Source: Desulfocurvibacter africanus subsp. africanus DSM 2603
GTDB lineage: Bacteria; Desulfobacterota; Desulfovibrionia; Desulfovibrionales; Desulfovibrionaceae
Assembly (NCBI RefSeq): GCF_000422545.1
Contig: NZ_AULZ01000002.1
Span: 1-64,000 of the forward strand
Reading direction: 5' to 3'
DNA length: 64,000 bases
Notes under the pieces: generated by a model
Seen by the model: the letters and a program-made list of their open reading frames with translations, nothing else
What the model was told of the DNA's origin: nothing
The model's database searches: none
Translations under genes and position numbers: made by a program
Shown: piece by piece, positions 44,940 through 54,050 of the stretch
How positions within the stretch are numbered: the first letter of the stretch is position 1
How the letters are laid out: each line of letters opens with the position of its first letter

Positions 44940-46910
44940 ATGGACCAAGCAATCAAGGTTGTTCTTTTTGAAGATAATCCTGGCGACGTGCATCTGCTGC
45001 GCGTCATGCTGCGGGGGGCGCTCGACAGTTGCTTTGAACTGGTGAGTTTCGACAGGCTGTCTGGAGGCCTGGAGTACTTGAAGAGCAATGCAGTCGACAT
45101 CATCCTCTTGGATCTGGGACTGGTGGATACCCAGGGACTGGATACCTTTCACACGCTGCACGCGGAGATCCCGGATATTCCGACCGTGGTGCTGAGCGGG
45201 CTGAGCGACGAGGACGTGGCGGTCCAGACCATCCGCGCCGGCGGGCAGGACTATCTCGTCAAGGGGCAGTTCAATGTGCAGGTCCTGGCCCGGGCCATGC
45301 GCTATGCCATCGAACGCAAGCGCGCGGAGAGAATCCTTCATCAGCGAGAGCAGGAATATAAAGCGCTCATAGAGAACGCGCCAAATATCATCGTCAGGTT
45401 GAACAAGGATCTGCTCGTCCAGTTCGTAAACCCCGCCATCGAGCCGGCCATGGGCCAACCGCCGGCGTATTACCTTGGCAAGCCGCTCCACGAGGCGTGC
45501 TTCCCGCAGGAGCTTTCCGGCAAGTACGAGGAAGTGGTCAAAGGTGTCTTCTCGCGCGGGAAGGAGGACAGCCTGGTCTTCGAATGCTTCGCCCAAAACC
45601 AGCGCAGGCATTATCATGCCCGCTTCGTGCCGGAGTTCTCGGCCAAGGGCGAGATAGAGACCGTGCTGAGCATCCTGAACGACATCACGGCCCTCAAGGA
45701 GACCGAGGAGGAACTGCGGCAAGCCAAAGACCTGGCCGAGGAGGCCAGTCAGGCCAAGAGCGCGTTCCTGGCGGCCATGAGCCATGAGATTCGCACTCCC
45801 ATGAACGGCGTACTGGGCATGATCGAACTGGCGCTCATGCGCAGGCCGACCTCCAGGGTCCAGCAGTACCTCGATCTGGCCAAGCAGTCGGGCCAGGCGC
45901 TCCTGCTCATCATCAACGACATCCTCGATCTCTCCAAGATCGAGGCAGGGATGATAACCATAGAAGAGCAGCCCTTCGATCCGCGCGCCATGCTCGAGTC
46001 GCTGTTCGCCACCATGTCCCTGGCAGCCGAGCAAAAGGGGCTCGAATTCAGATCCAACGTCGCCCCGGCACTGTCCTCCATGGCTCTAGGTGACGAAGGG
46101 CGGCTGCGGCAGGTACTCTTCAATATCATCGGCAATGCCATCAAGTTCACCGAGCAGGGCGAGATTGTCGTCAGCATTGATGTGCCGCGCGGAGAAAGAT
46201 GGCGGGACATCTGCGGGGCCGAGGGCTCCTTTTGTCTGCTTGCCTCGATCCGGGACACCGGAGTGGGCATCCCTGCCCATATGCTTGAGAAGATCTTCGA
46301 CAGCTTCACCCAGGTTAACGGACGCAACTACGAGTTCGGCGGCACGGGATTGGGCTTGGCCATCTCCAGACAGCTCGTGGAGATGATGGGCGGCAAGATT
46401 TGGGTGGAGAGCGAACCGGGCAAGGGTTCCCTGTTCACCTTCGTGGTTCCGCTTGAAGCCCTCGCGGCCGAGCCGATCGCGACCGAGACCCAAGCCGTGG
46501 AAGCCGTCCATGCCGAGGCTCGCTCGCTCAAGGTGCTTATCGCCGAGGACAACTCGATCAACCAGATCCTGGCCTCGGAGATCCTGAAGGAGAAAGGACA
46601 CTCGATGTTTGTGGTGGAAAACGGCCAGGCTGCGCTAGAGGCTCTGCGCAAGGAAAAGTTCGATCTGGTGCTCATGGACGCCAAGATGCCGGTGATGGAT
46701 GGGGAAGAGGCCACGCGACGCATCCGAGCTGGAGAAGCAGGGGACCCGGATGTGCCTATCGTGGCCTTGACCGCTTACGCTCTCAAAGGCGATCGGGAGA
46801 GGTTTCTGGCCGCAGGCATGGACGACTACATATCCAAACCGATAGACATGCAGGAATTGGAAAGGGTGCTGCAGGAAGTGCACGACAAAGCTACGCTAAC
46901 CGAACAGTAA
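44940..46910 (+). CDS. Hybrid sensor kinase (REC-PAS-HisKA-HATPase-REC)
   Basis: 656 residues, cytoplasmic. An N-terminal receiver (FEDNPGDVHLL, IILLDLGLVDTQG) is followed by PAS (about 140-255), HisKA (AMSHEIRTPMNGVLGMIE, phospho-His), HATPase (NIIGNAIKF, DTGVGIP, GTGLGLAIS) and a C-terminal receiver (AEDNSINQIL, LVLMDAKMPVMDGEEA). It likely passes phosphate along a relay from the upstream kinase and regulator. It is the last gene of the stressosome operon; a repeat element begins at the base after its stop. Confidence 0.88.
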   Translation: MDQAIKVVLFEDNPGDVHLLRVMLRGALDSCFELVSFDRLSGGLEYLKSNAVDIILLDLGLVDTQGLDTFHTLHAEIPDIPTVVLSGLSDEDVAVQTIRAGGQDYLVKGQFNVQVLARAMRYAIERKRAERILHQREQEYKALIENAPNIIVRLNKDLLVQFVNPAIEPAMGQPPAYYLGKPLHEACFPQELSGKYEEVVKGVFSRGKEDSLVFECFAQNQRRHYHARFVPEFSAKGEIETVLSILNDITALKETEEELRQAKDLAEEASQAKSAFLAAMSHEIRTPMNGVLGMIELALMRRPTSRVQQYLDLAKQSGQALLLIINDILDLSKIEAGMITIEEQPFDPRAMLESLFATMSLAAEQKGLEFRSNVAPALSSMALGDEGRLRQVLFNIIGNAIKFTEQGEIVVSIDVPRGERWRDICGAEGSFCLLASIRDTGVGIPAHMLEKIFDSFTQVNGRNYEFGGTGLGLAISRQLVEMMGGKIWVESEPGKGSLFTFVVPLEALAAEPIATETQAVEAVHAEARSLKVLIAEDNSINQILASEILKEKGHSMFVVENGQAALEALRKEKFDLVLMDAKMPVMDGEEATRRIRAGEAGDPDVPIVALTAYALKGDRERFLAAGMDDYISKPIDMQELERVLQEVHDKATLTEQ

Positions 46911-47148
46911 TAGAGCATTTTGCTTTTGAAAATGCTCTGCAAGCCATGCGTCGACATGGCTTGCCGCCGCGTAAGCGTAGGCGCAATTCACTTGCGCCGT
47001 CAACGCCGGAGCGGGCGTCTTAGAGCATTTTGCACAAGAGCTGGCAGAAACTGGGCAGGGCTTTGCCCTCCCAGACCCTCCCACCAGGGAAATGATTCCC
47101 CTGGACCCCCCATTTCAAATGCAATCTGCTTTAAAAGCGATCTGCTCA
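46911..47148 (+). repeat. Compound repeat: family A copy 4 interrupted by family B
   Basis: Starting at 46911, TAGAGCA and the three family A hairpins run to about 47022. Instead of the usual right end there is a second TAGAGCATTTTGCA (from 47021), then a family B element (about 47041-47111) and a doubled right-end motif (GCAATCTGCTTTAAAAGC, then GATCTGCTC). This looks like one repeat inserted in or next to another. Confidence 0.75.
47041..47111 (+). repeat. Intergenic hairpin repeat, family B, copy 2
   Basis: It has the hairpin GGGCAGGGCTTTGCCCTCCC followed by CCACCAGGGAAATGATTCCCCTGGA, the inverse arrangement of the pstS-pstC element at 3392-3455. It is embedded in the right half of family A copy 4. 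Confidence 0.7.
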
Positions 47149-47296
47149 ATTGGCTTGCGTCGTTCAGGACGCTGCTGGATTTCGATACACATCTCAGCAA
47201 AACGCAGCAGGTAGCCGTTCAGGCCCAGGGCTCACGGCGACAGGGAAACCGACGGCCCTTGAAGCAGACTTGCCAGGCCGTCGGTTCAGTTGCGCG

Positions 47297-48343
47297 CTAT
47301 CGGGACACCGTGGCGTAGTCCTGCCTGATGAACTCCAGGATCGCCTTGGCTCCGTCGCTGTAGAGTTGGGGAGCCGAGAAGTCGGGCGCGGCGGCGATCT
47401 TCTGCATGAGCAGCACGTCCTGCCCGGTCCAGAGCGGCAGCAAGCCGCCCATGAAGTAGCCGCGTCCACGAGCTGCCTCCACGGCCGCCGGCAGACCTGG
47501 ATTTGTCAGAGGCAGGAGCAGTTGATAGGCGTAGCGGCCCGGATGTTCGGCCTCAAAACGCCCCAGGACACTGGAAAAGTCCATGCCCACCTCGTGCACG
47601 GCCATCTTGGCGATCGACGCCTCGGCGTACTCGCTCGCATCCCAGCGGGTTTCGCCGGTGGGAGTGCCTTGGGCGGCGAAGTCGCGCTTGAGGCCGTTCA
47701 AGGCGTAAACGCCGCGCAGAAACACGTCGTAGACCTGGGGCAGGTAGAGCGTCTGCGGAGTATCCTGAAGAATCTTGAACTCGTTGAGCAGGGAGATGCG
47801 GCCGTTGGCACCGCCCTCCACGCCGGGTCGCGCCGGTATGCTCTCCATCTCAAGGGCAAAGCCACGGGAGCCGAAACGATCGCCGAACTTCTGCGTAATG
47901 AGATGGTCGCAGACGCTCTGGCCATAGACCCCCTGCAAGCCCAGACGTGGTGGAAGCTCGTTCATGGTCATCCTGATCAGCTCGTAAGCCAGCCTGCCAG
48001 CCCTGTACTCGGGCAGGACCATGAGCGAGCCGGATTCCATTAGGCTTTCGTTCGGCGGGGCTTTGAACAGCGCGGATAAACCCACCACGTCTCCCGAGGC
48101 GGTCCGGCCTACGACCTGGTACAGGTCCGGCCCTTGGTTGGCTTCAAGAATCCGTTCCGGGTCGTACACGTAGTCCAGGGGGAACTTGTCGCCGTAAATG
48201 GCGTAATAGAGCCGGGCCACGCCCTCGGCATCTTCGGGCTGGAAATCGCCGATCGCGATCTTCTGATTAGGGGCGATGTCCCTGGTGTTCTCCGTCAGCC
48301 TAGCCAGGCATTCCTGCCTCGTGCGATACTGCTTGCCGCTCAT
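47297..48343 (-). CDS. GNAT-like acetyltransferase-fold protein, two-domain
   Basis: 348 residues. The N-terminal half is GNAT-like (DAEGVARLYYAIYGDKFPLDYVY, GDVVGLSALF, GSLMVLPEYRAGRLAYELI, the acetyl-CoA loop region). The C-terminal domain ends in a pattern also seen in the protein encoded at 54051-55379 (large-side-chain Gly-rich turn, then DVLL/DLVI near the end), so the two share architecture. The substrate is unknown. ATG 48343 has AGGAGG 7 bases upstream; the frame upstream of it is not credible. Confidence 0.68.
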   Translation of the reverse strand: MSGKQYRTRQECLARLTENTRDIAPNQKIAIGDFQPEDAEGVARLYYAIYGDKFPLDYVYDPERILEANQGPDLYQVVGRTASGDVVGLSALFKAPPNESLMESGSLMVLPEYRAGRLAYELIRMTMNELPPRLGLQGVYGQSVCDHLITQKFGDRFGSRGFALEMESIPARPGVEGGANGRISLLNEFKILQDTPQTLYLPQVYDVFLRGVYALNGLKRDFAAQGTPTGETRWDASEYAEASIAKMAVHEVGMDFSSVLGRFEAEHPGRYAYQLLLPLTNPGLPAAVEAARGRGYFMGGLLPLWTGQDVLLMQKIAAAPDFSAPQLYSDGAKAILEFIRQDYATVSR

Positions 48344-48755
48344 TGCGACCTCCTGAAGGGCTCCGCTGTTGAAACGGACCGGCCGATCCGTGCAATCGAC
48401 AGTGAGGAACTGCCGGAAAGAGGGTTGGCGGTCCATGTATTTAATAATGTTACGTGACAGATTAGTACCGTGCTTCCGGGCGAATGCGCAAGCATGGCCT
48501 GTTCCAAGGGTTAAAGCATCGCGCATGCGTTGCATTCGACAAGCATTCCCGGCCCATGAGCCGTGTATCTCCGTCCTGTATCCCATTCTCCATGCGGGCG
48601 TTTGTCTCACACATTGGCTGGACGGCGCAGGATCTGCCATGTCTTGGTTTTGCTGCCTCGAAATGGTAAGTAGACCATCACGCCAGCGACGAATCATCCC
48701 GCTTCAGTTTCCCGGCACCAGTTCCGAGGAAGCCTGTCGCGCGTAAGGAGCGCAA
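48344..48755. other. Intergenic gap between divergent genes
   Basis: About 410 bases between the leftward GNAT-like gene and the rightward MFS gene, with an AT-rich patch near 48435-48465. No convincing gene or repeat was seen. Confidence 0.45.
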
Positions 48756-49970
48756 GTGGACGCATCGCCCCGTCAGCCCGACAGGCTGCTCAGCTTCGAA
48801 TTCGTGGCCCTGAGCGCGATTTCCTTTCTGGCCTTCTGCAACCTGTCCATCTTCTACGGCTTCAACGCCTACCTGGAGCGGCAGGGGATCGATCCGGCCT
48901 GGCGCGGTGCGCTGCTCGCCCTGGAACCGGCGGCGGCCTTTGCGCTACGTCCGATCATCGGGCCGTTGCTCAACCTGGGCAATGGAGTGCGGGTCATGGG
49001 CCTGGGGCTGGCCACGGTCATGGCCGCCCTGGCCGGGTATTCGTTCGCGGAGGGTTTGGGAGCGCTCGTTCTGGTGCGTGTCCTGCATGGCGTGGGCTTC
49101 GTGCTGCTCGTGTCGGCGGTGATCTCCGTGCTCGTGCACTACGTGCCCAAGGAACGCAGCGGCCAGGGCTTCGGAGTCTTCTCCATCATGACCCTGCTGC
49201 CCTATGCGCTCATGCCACCGCTCGTGGAAAGCCTCCTGCCCGGCGCCGGCGACGAGGCGGGCGTCTACCTGCTTGCCGCGCCCCTGTTCCTGCCGGCCTT
49301 CCTGCTGCTGGTTCCCCTGGGCCGCCGCGCGCGGGCTCTCGCCGCCGTGCTCCCGCGACGCTCCATGTCCAGGCCGAGCCTGGGCGAAATTCGGGCCGAT
49401 CTGCGTTCGCCCGGCGTGGCCAGGCTGCTGCTGGCCAACCTGTTTGTCTTCACGGCCACCACGGTGGTCTTCTTCCATATGAAAGACCATCTGGCGGGCC
49501 TGGGTTCCGCTAATCCGGGTCTTTTCTTCAGCATATTCACGGCGGCGACCATCCTGGTCCGCGTGGCCTGCGGGCCGCTCCTGGACCGCGTGAACAGGGC
49601 GGCCATGCTCGCCGTCGTCCTGCCGATCCTGGGATTGTGCCTTTACCTGTTCGGCGCGGCGACCGAGCCCGCCTGGGTCATGGCCCTGGCCGGCCTTTAC
49701 GGCGTCTGTCTCGGCTTCATCATGCCCCAGCTCAACGCGGCCATGTTCGTCATCTCGCCGCCGCATTTACGGGGCTTGAACACGAACCTGATGCTTTTCA
49801 CCATGGACGGCGGCTACTGGCTCGGGCCGCTTCTGGCCGGGTTCTTGTCGGCGGGAGGGATGGGCTATGCCGGAATCTTCGGCCTGATCGGGACGCTTCC
49901 CTTGGTAGCCGGGGTCGTGGCTCTGAGCATGGCCCGCTTGACCAGAAAGGCTCAGCCTGCCCCGGCCTGA
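48756..49970 (+). CDS. Major facilitator superfamily transporter
   Basis: A 404-residue membrane protein with about 12 hydrophobic helices in two halves. The A-motif between helices 2 and 3 is weak (RPIIGPLLNLGNGVRVMG), and the second half repeats it (GPLLDRVNRAAML). It probably moves a small metabolite or drug; the substrate cannot be read from sequence. The GTG start has AAGGAG 7 bases upstream. It is convergent with the molybdenum hydroxylase operon, and a 128-bp repeat starts 2 bases after its stop. Confidence 0.85.
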   Translation: MDASPRQPDRLLSFEFVALSAISFLAFCNLSIFYGFNAYLERQGIDPAWRGALLALEPAAAFALRPIIGPLLNLGNGVRVMGLGLATVMAALAGYSFAEGLGALVLVRVLHGVGFVLLVSAVISVLVHYVPKERSGQGFGVFSIMTLLPYALMPPLVESLLPGAGDEAGVYLLAAPLFLPAFLLLVPLGRRARALAAVLPRRSMSRPSLGEIRADLRSPGVARLLLANLFVFTATTVVFFHMKDHLAGLGSANPGLFFSIFTAATILVRVACGPLLDRVNRAAMLAVVLPILGLCLYLFGAATEPAWVMALAGLYGVCLGFIMPQLNAAMFVISPPHLRGLNTNLMLFTMDGGYWLGPLLAGFLSAGGMGYAGIFGLIGTLPLVAGVVALSMARLTRKAQPAPA

Positions 49971-49971
49971 T

Positions 49972-50099
49972 TAGAGCATCTGCCTTTGAAAATGCTCTGC
50001 AAGCCATGCGTCGGCATGGCTTGCCGCTAGCTTCGGCGTAGGCGCAATTCACTTGCGCCGTCAACGCCGGAGCGGGCGTCTTAAAAGCAATTTGCTCTA
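49972..50099 (+). repeat. 128-bp TA-ended hairpin repeat, family A, copy 5
   Basis: Full-length copy filling the gap between two convergent genes. It begins TAGAGCA and ends TGCTCTA, a perfect terminal inverted repeat. The right-hand TA plus the neighbouring base forms, on the minus strand, the TAG stop codon of the hydroxylase FAD subunit. Confidence 0.92.
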
Positions 50100-50933
50100 C
50101 AAAACGGCCAGACGCAGGAGCAGGTTGCCGGCGACTTCCTTGCGGTATGCGGCCGTGGCGCGGATGTCGTCGATGGGCGAGACGGCCGAACGGACCAGCT
50201 CGGCGGCCTGACGCAGGGCGGTGAGCGAAAGCCGTCGTCCCGCAAGGGCCTCTTCGGCCTCGCGGGGCCGCACCACGGTGGGGCCGACGCTTCCCAGGGC
50301 CAAACGGGCCTCTTCCACTATCCCGCGCCGGTTCAGGCGGACCAGCGCGGCCAGGCTGACCACGGCGATGGCCTGGGCATTGCGCTGGCCGACCTTCTCG
50401 AAGTGCTGGACCTGGAAATCAACAGCCGACGGAATGCGGACCTCGACGAGGATTTCACCGGGCCGCAGGTCGGTTTTGCCTGGCCCGCGGATGAAGTCCG
50501 CGATGGGCAGCACACGTTTGGATTTCCGCGAGCGGAGCACGACTTCGGCGTTGAGAATATGCAAGGCAGGCAGGCTGTCGCCGGCCGGTGAAGCGGTGCA
50601 GATGTTGCCGCCGATGGTGCCCATGTTGCGCACCTGAGGCGAGCCGATGCGGCATAGGGCCAGGGCCAGGACCGGCGCGTGTTTGTTCACGAGCGGCGAG
50701 GCGCTGCACGCGGTATGCGTGATCCCCGCGCCGATGCGCAGCAGACCGTCGGATTCGTGAATTTCACGCAGTTCCGGGATGCGATCCAGGCAGACCAGCG
50801 GCTCGCCGTGGGCAAACCCGGCGCGCTTGCGCACGAGCAGATCCGTGCCCCCGGCAAAGACCGCGCAGCCCGGTTCGTCGCCCAGCATGGCCCACAGTTC
50901 GCCAAGGCTTGCCGGCAGGAGCACCAGGCTCAT
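50097..50933 (-). CDS. Molybdenum hydroxylase FAD-binding subunit (XdhB/CoxM type)
   Basis: 278 residues. FAD-binding motifs are AGGTDLLV (about 28-35) and TIGGNICTASPAGDSLPAL (about 107-125), followed by the CO dehydrogenase flavoprotein C-terminal domain. It passes electrons from the 2Fe-2S subunit to the final acceptor. ATG 50933 has GGAGG upstream and shares bases with the stop of the 2Fe-2S gene (TAATG). Its own TAG stop lies inside the adjacent repeat element. Confidence 0.9.
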   Translation of the reverse strand: MSLVLLPASLGELWAMLGDEPGCAVFAGGTDLLVRKRAGFAHGEPLVCLDRIPELREIHESDGLLRIGAGITHTACSASPLVNKHAPVLALALCRIGSPQVRNMGTIGGNICTASPAGDSLPALHILNAEVVLRSRKSKRVLPIADFIRGPGKTDLRPGEILVEVRIPSAVDFQVQHFEKVGQRNAQAIAVVSLAALVRLNRRGIVEEARLALGSVGPTVVRPREAEEALAGRRLSLTALRQAAELVRSAVSPIDDIRATAAYRKEVAGNLLLRLAVL

Positions 50934-51421
50934 TATTCGTCCTCCTGCATGGCCGGCTTGGCTTGCATGGCCAGCGCCGCTGATTCGACGGCATCGATGA
51001 TCTTTTGGTAGCCGGTGCAGCGGCACAGGTTGCCGGAGAGGCCCTCGCGGATTGCCTGGCGATCCGGCGACGGATTCCCGGCCAGAAACCCAGCGGCCGT
51101 TACGGCCATGCCCGGCGTGCAGAAACCGCACTGGACCGCGCCGCACTCGGCCAGGGCCGTCTGGATCGGATGGGGCGCTTCAGCCGTGCCCAGACCTTCC
51201 ACGGTGGTGATGTCCCGACCTTGGAGCTGGGCCGCGAGCATGAGGCAAGACAGCCGCGTCACGCCGTCCACGAGGATGGAGCAGGCTCCGCACTCGCCGC
51301 CTCCGCAGCCTTCCTTGGTGCCGATCAGCCCCAGGTCCTCGCGCAGCAGATCGACGGCTCTGCGCTCGGCGGGGGCCTCGACCTCCACGGGTTTCCCGTT
51401 GAGCACGAAGCGGATGGTCAT
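50933..51421 (-). CDS. Molybdenum hydroxylase 2Fe-2S subunit (XdhC/CoxS type)
   Basis: 162 residues with both cluster motifs: plant-type CGGGECGACSILVDG near residue 40 and, in the second domain, CGFCTPGM and CRCTGYQKI near residues 98-140. It carries electrons from the molybdenum centre to the FAD subunit. It overlaps the large-subunit gene by 4 bases. Confidence 0.93.
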   Translation of the reverse strand: MTIRFVLNGKPVEVEAPAERRAVDLLREDLGLIGTKEGCGGGECGACSILVDGVTRLSCLMLAAQLQGRDITTVEGLGTAEAPHPIQTALAECGAVQCGFCTPGMAVTAAGFLAGNPSPDRQAIREGLSGNLCRCTGYQKIIDAVESAALAMQAKPAMQEDE

Positions 51422-53754
51422 GATTTTCTCCGTGCGCGCCCTGTGCGCCCTATGCGCCCTGTGCGTCGGGCGCGCATGGCCGCCAGCACGTTCTCGGCCG
51501 TCAGAGGCGCCCGGCGGACATCCGCGCCGCAGGCGTCCTGCACTGCTCCGGCCACGGCGGGCAGCGGCCCGTTGAAGCCGATCTCGCCCACTCCCTTCAT
51601 GCCGAAGGGACCGCTGGGCTCATCGATTTCGGCCGATGCGCAGTGCATGTCCGGCACGTCCAGGGCGGTGGGAATGATGTAGGTGGCCAGGTTATTGGCC
51701 AGCACGCGGCCTTCCTTGATCCGCATGTCCTCGCACAGGGCGTAGCCCAGGCCCTGCGCCATGGCGCCCTGGACCTGCTGCTCGAAGGTTTGCGGATTGA
51801 GCACGCGGCCGGCCTCGGTCACGGCGATGTAGTCCGCGACCTCCACCTTGCCCGTGAGCTGGTCAACCTCCACGAAAGCCGCGTGGGCCGCGTGTGAGAA
51901 GAGCAGATGGGGGTAGCCCAGCATGAATTCCTTTCCGGAGCTGAGGCTGTCCTGGGCCACGGGCATGAAGGCCTCGCGGATGGAAAAGCGGTCGACCTCG
52001 GGCAGCAACGCAGCGAGCCGCTCCAGGGGCAGGTCCCGGCCCGTGGGCAGGTGCCTTATCAAGCCTGGCAGCAGGGCGAAGCCCTCGGGCTGCTCCACGA
52101 AGAGCACCAGGGCGGCGCGGGCCAGCAGCTTGAGTCGCAGGTCCTCGCAGGCCTTAATCAGGGCCTTGCCGAAAGTATACGTGGTCCGGCCTGCTGTGGC
52201 CGAGCCGGACGGGTGGGACAGGGCCGTATCGGGCTGTAGCACCTCGACGCCCGAGGCGTCCTGGCAGAGGATTTCACCCGCGATCTGGGCGTAGGCTGTG
52301 GCGTTTCCCTGGCCCATGTCGGCCACGCCGCTGTAGATGCGAAACAGACCTTCCGGTGTGAGCTCCACCTTGGCTATGGCCGTATCGGGCAGGCCCCGGC
52401 CGTAGCCGATGGCGTTGTGCACGGTCGCCACCCCAACGCCGCGCAGCTTGAAGCGCGGCGCGGCGCGTTTCCACTCCTGGCGCTCCCGCCAGCGCGGATG
52501 GCGCAAAAGCTCGTCGATGCAGCTCTCGATGCCGGTGGAGGCCGTGAGCGTCACGCCGCAGGCGTTGCGGTCGCCCCGGCGCAGGACGTTCTTGCGGCGC
52601 AGCTCCAGCGGGTCTATGGACAACTTCAGGGCCAGGGCGTCCATGATTCGCTCGATGCCGAAGGTGGCCTGAGCCACGCCGAAGCCGCGCATGGCCCCGG
52701 CCACCGGGTTGTTCGTATAGATGGCAAGGCCTTCGATAAGCACGCTGGGAATGCGGTATGGGCCGCCGGCGTGCTCCATGCCGAGCGCCAGGACTTCGCC
52801 GCCCAGGTGGGCGTAGGCCCCGGTATCGTAGAGCAGGCGGCAGTGCAGGGCGCGTAGCGTCCCGTCATGGTCCGCGCCCAGGCTGAAGCGCATGCGCACG
52901 GCATGCCGCGTGTAGCCTGCCAGGAAGCTCTCCTCGCGGTCCCAGCACATCTTGACGGGCCGCCCGCCGGCATGCAGCGCGGCCAGGCCCAACAGGCACT
53001 GCACCGTGGAGCCGTCCTTGCCGCCGAATCCGCCGCCCAGATAGGGCGCCATGACGCGGATGCGCATCGGATTGAGCCCAAGGGCGTGCGCGACCTCGAA
53101 ACGGTCGCGGAAGGGCGCCTGGGTGGAAACGTTCATGTGCAGCACGCCGTCGTTGTCCAGCCAGGCAACGCCGTTCTCCGTCTCCAGGAAGGCGTGGCGC
53201 TGGGCCGGGACTTCGTACTCTCCGCGCACGACCACCGGACACTCGCGCAAGGCTGTTTTGCCCTGGCCTGTCTCGATGTTGGCGCGCACGAGCACATTGC
53301 CTTTGGCATGCTCTTCGTGCACGCGGGGAGCATCGGGCCGCAGGGCTTCCTCGGGGTCGAATACGCCCGGCAGCGGCTCGATCTCCGCACGCACAAGGCC
53401 CAGGGCGCGGGCCAGGGCTTCCCGGCTCTCGGCCAGCACCAGGGCCACGGGGTCGCCGCAGTGGCGTACCTTGGACCCGGCCAGCACGGGCTGGTCCTTG
53501 TGCACGATGCCCTGCCGGTTGGTGCCGGTCACGTCCTTGCGCGTGAGCACGCGAACGACGCCTTCCGCGCGCTCGGCTTCATCCGTGTGCACGGCGAGGA
53601 TGCGGCCATGGGGGATGCCCGCGCGCTTCACGCCTGCCCACAGCACCCCCTCGGGATAGTGGTCCGCGCTGTAGCGCTCGGCTCCCACGGCCTTGGACAA
53701 TCCGTCGATGCGCTTGGCTGGGCGGCCGATTTCAAGCGGATTTGGGCGCGACAC
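51418..53754 (-). CDS. Molybdenum hydroxylase large subunit (xanthine/aldehyde oxidoreductase family)
   Basis: 778 residues binding the molybdopterin cofactor. The hammerhead domain begins the protein; cofactor motifs include GGGFGGKDG and GAMRGFGVAQATFGIERIM, and the catalytic Glu lies in GVGEIGFNG near the C-terminus. Members hydroxylate purines, aldehydes or nicotinate-like rings; the substrate here cannot be fixed. It is first in a three-gene operon with tightly overlapping genes. No maturation chaperone (the other XdhC family) is present in the operon. Confidence 0.9.
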   Translation of the reverse strand: MSRPNPLEIGRPAKRIDGLSKAVGAERYSADHYPEGVLWAGVKRAGIPHGRILAVHTDEAERAEGVVRVLTRKDVTGTNRQGIVHKDQPVLAGSKVRHCGDPVALVLAESREALARALGLVRAEIEPLPGVFDPEEALRPDAPRVHEEHAKGNVLVRANIETGQGKTALRECPVVVRGEYEVPAQRHAFLETENGVAWLDNDGVLHMNVSTQAPFRDRFEVAHALGLNPMRIRVMAPYLGGGFGGKDGSTVQCLLGLAALHAGGRPVKMCWDREESFLAGYTRHAVRMRFSLGADHDGTLRALHCRLLYDTGAYAHLGGEVLALGMEHAGGPYRIPSVLIEGLAIYTNNPVAGAMRGFGVAQATFGIERIMDALALKLSIDPLELRRKNVLRRGDRNACGVTLTASTGIESCIDELLRHPRWRERQEWKRAAPRFKLRGVGVATVHNAIGYGRGLPDTAIAKVELTPEGLFRIYSGVADMGQGNATAYAQIAGEILCQDASGVEVLQPDTALSHPSGSATAGRTTYTFGKALIKACEDLRLKLLARAALVLFVEQPEGFALLPGLIRHLPTGRDLPLERLAALLPEVDRFSIREAFMPVAQDSLSSGKEFMLGYPHLLFSHAAHAAFVEVDQLTGKVEVADYIAVTEAGRVLNPQTFEQQVQGAMAQGLGYALCEDMRIKEGRVLANNLATYIIPTALDVPDMHCASAEIDEPSGPFGMKGVGEIGFNGPLPAVAGAVQDACGADVRRAPLTAENVLAAMRARRTGRIGRTGRARRKS

Positions 53755-54050
53755 GCTCCGTCCTTGCCCTAGGCTGGGCGAGTTGCCATGTGTTCCGAAT
53801 GTTACCTAATGATAGGTGTTTGAGTGCCTTCCGCCTACCATGGCCAATCAGGAACGGCAAGGATTGCATGGTTCCCGAAAAGTTGGCGCGACCGACTGCG
53901 CCGCACACTATCCTGACTTCGACACAGGGTCGGCTCGTGGCCCGGCGGTGGTCCTTTGGATGCACAGCATAGACCGGGCTTGCATGAATCATCTGGATTG
54001 ACATATGCTTTAGCATCTTACCGCACTACCCTTTGGCAATTGAGGATCCC

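Noticed and set aside
48369-48746. 125-codon plus-strand frame between the GNAT-like and MFS genes
   Set aside because: Cys/Arg/Ser-rich, no ribosome site, no recognisable domain; likely non-coding promoter DNA.
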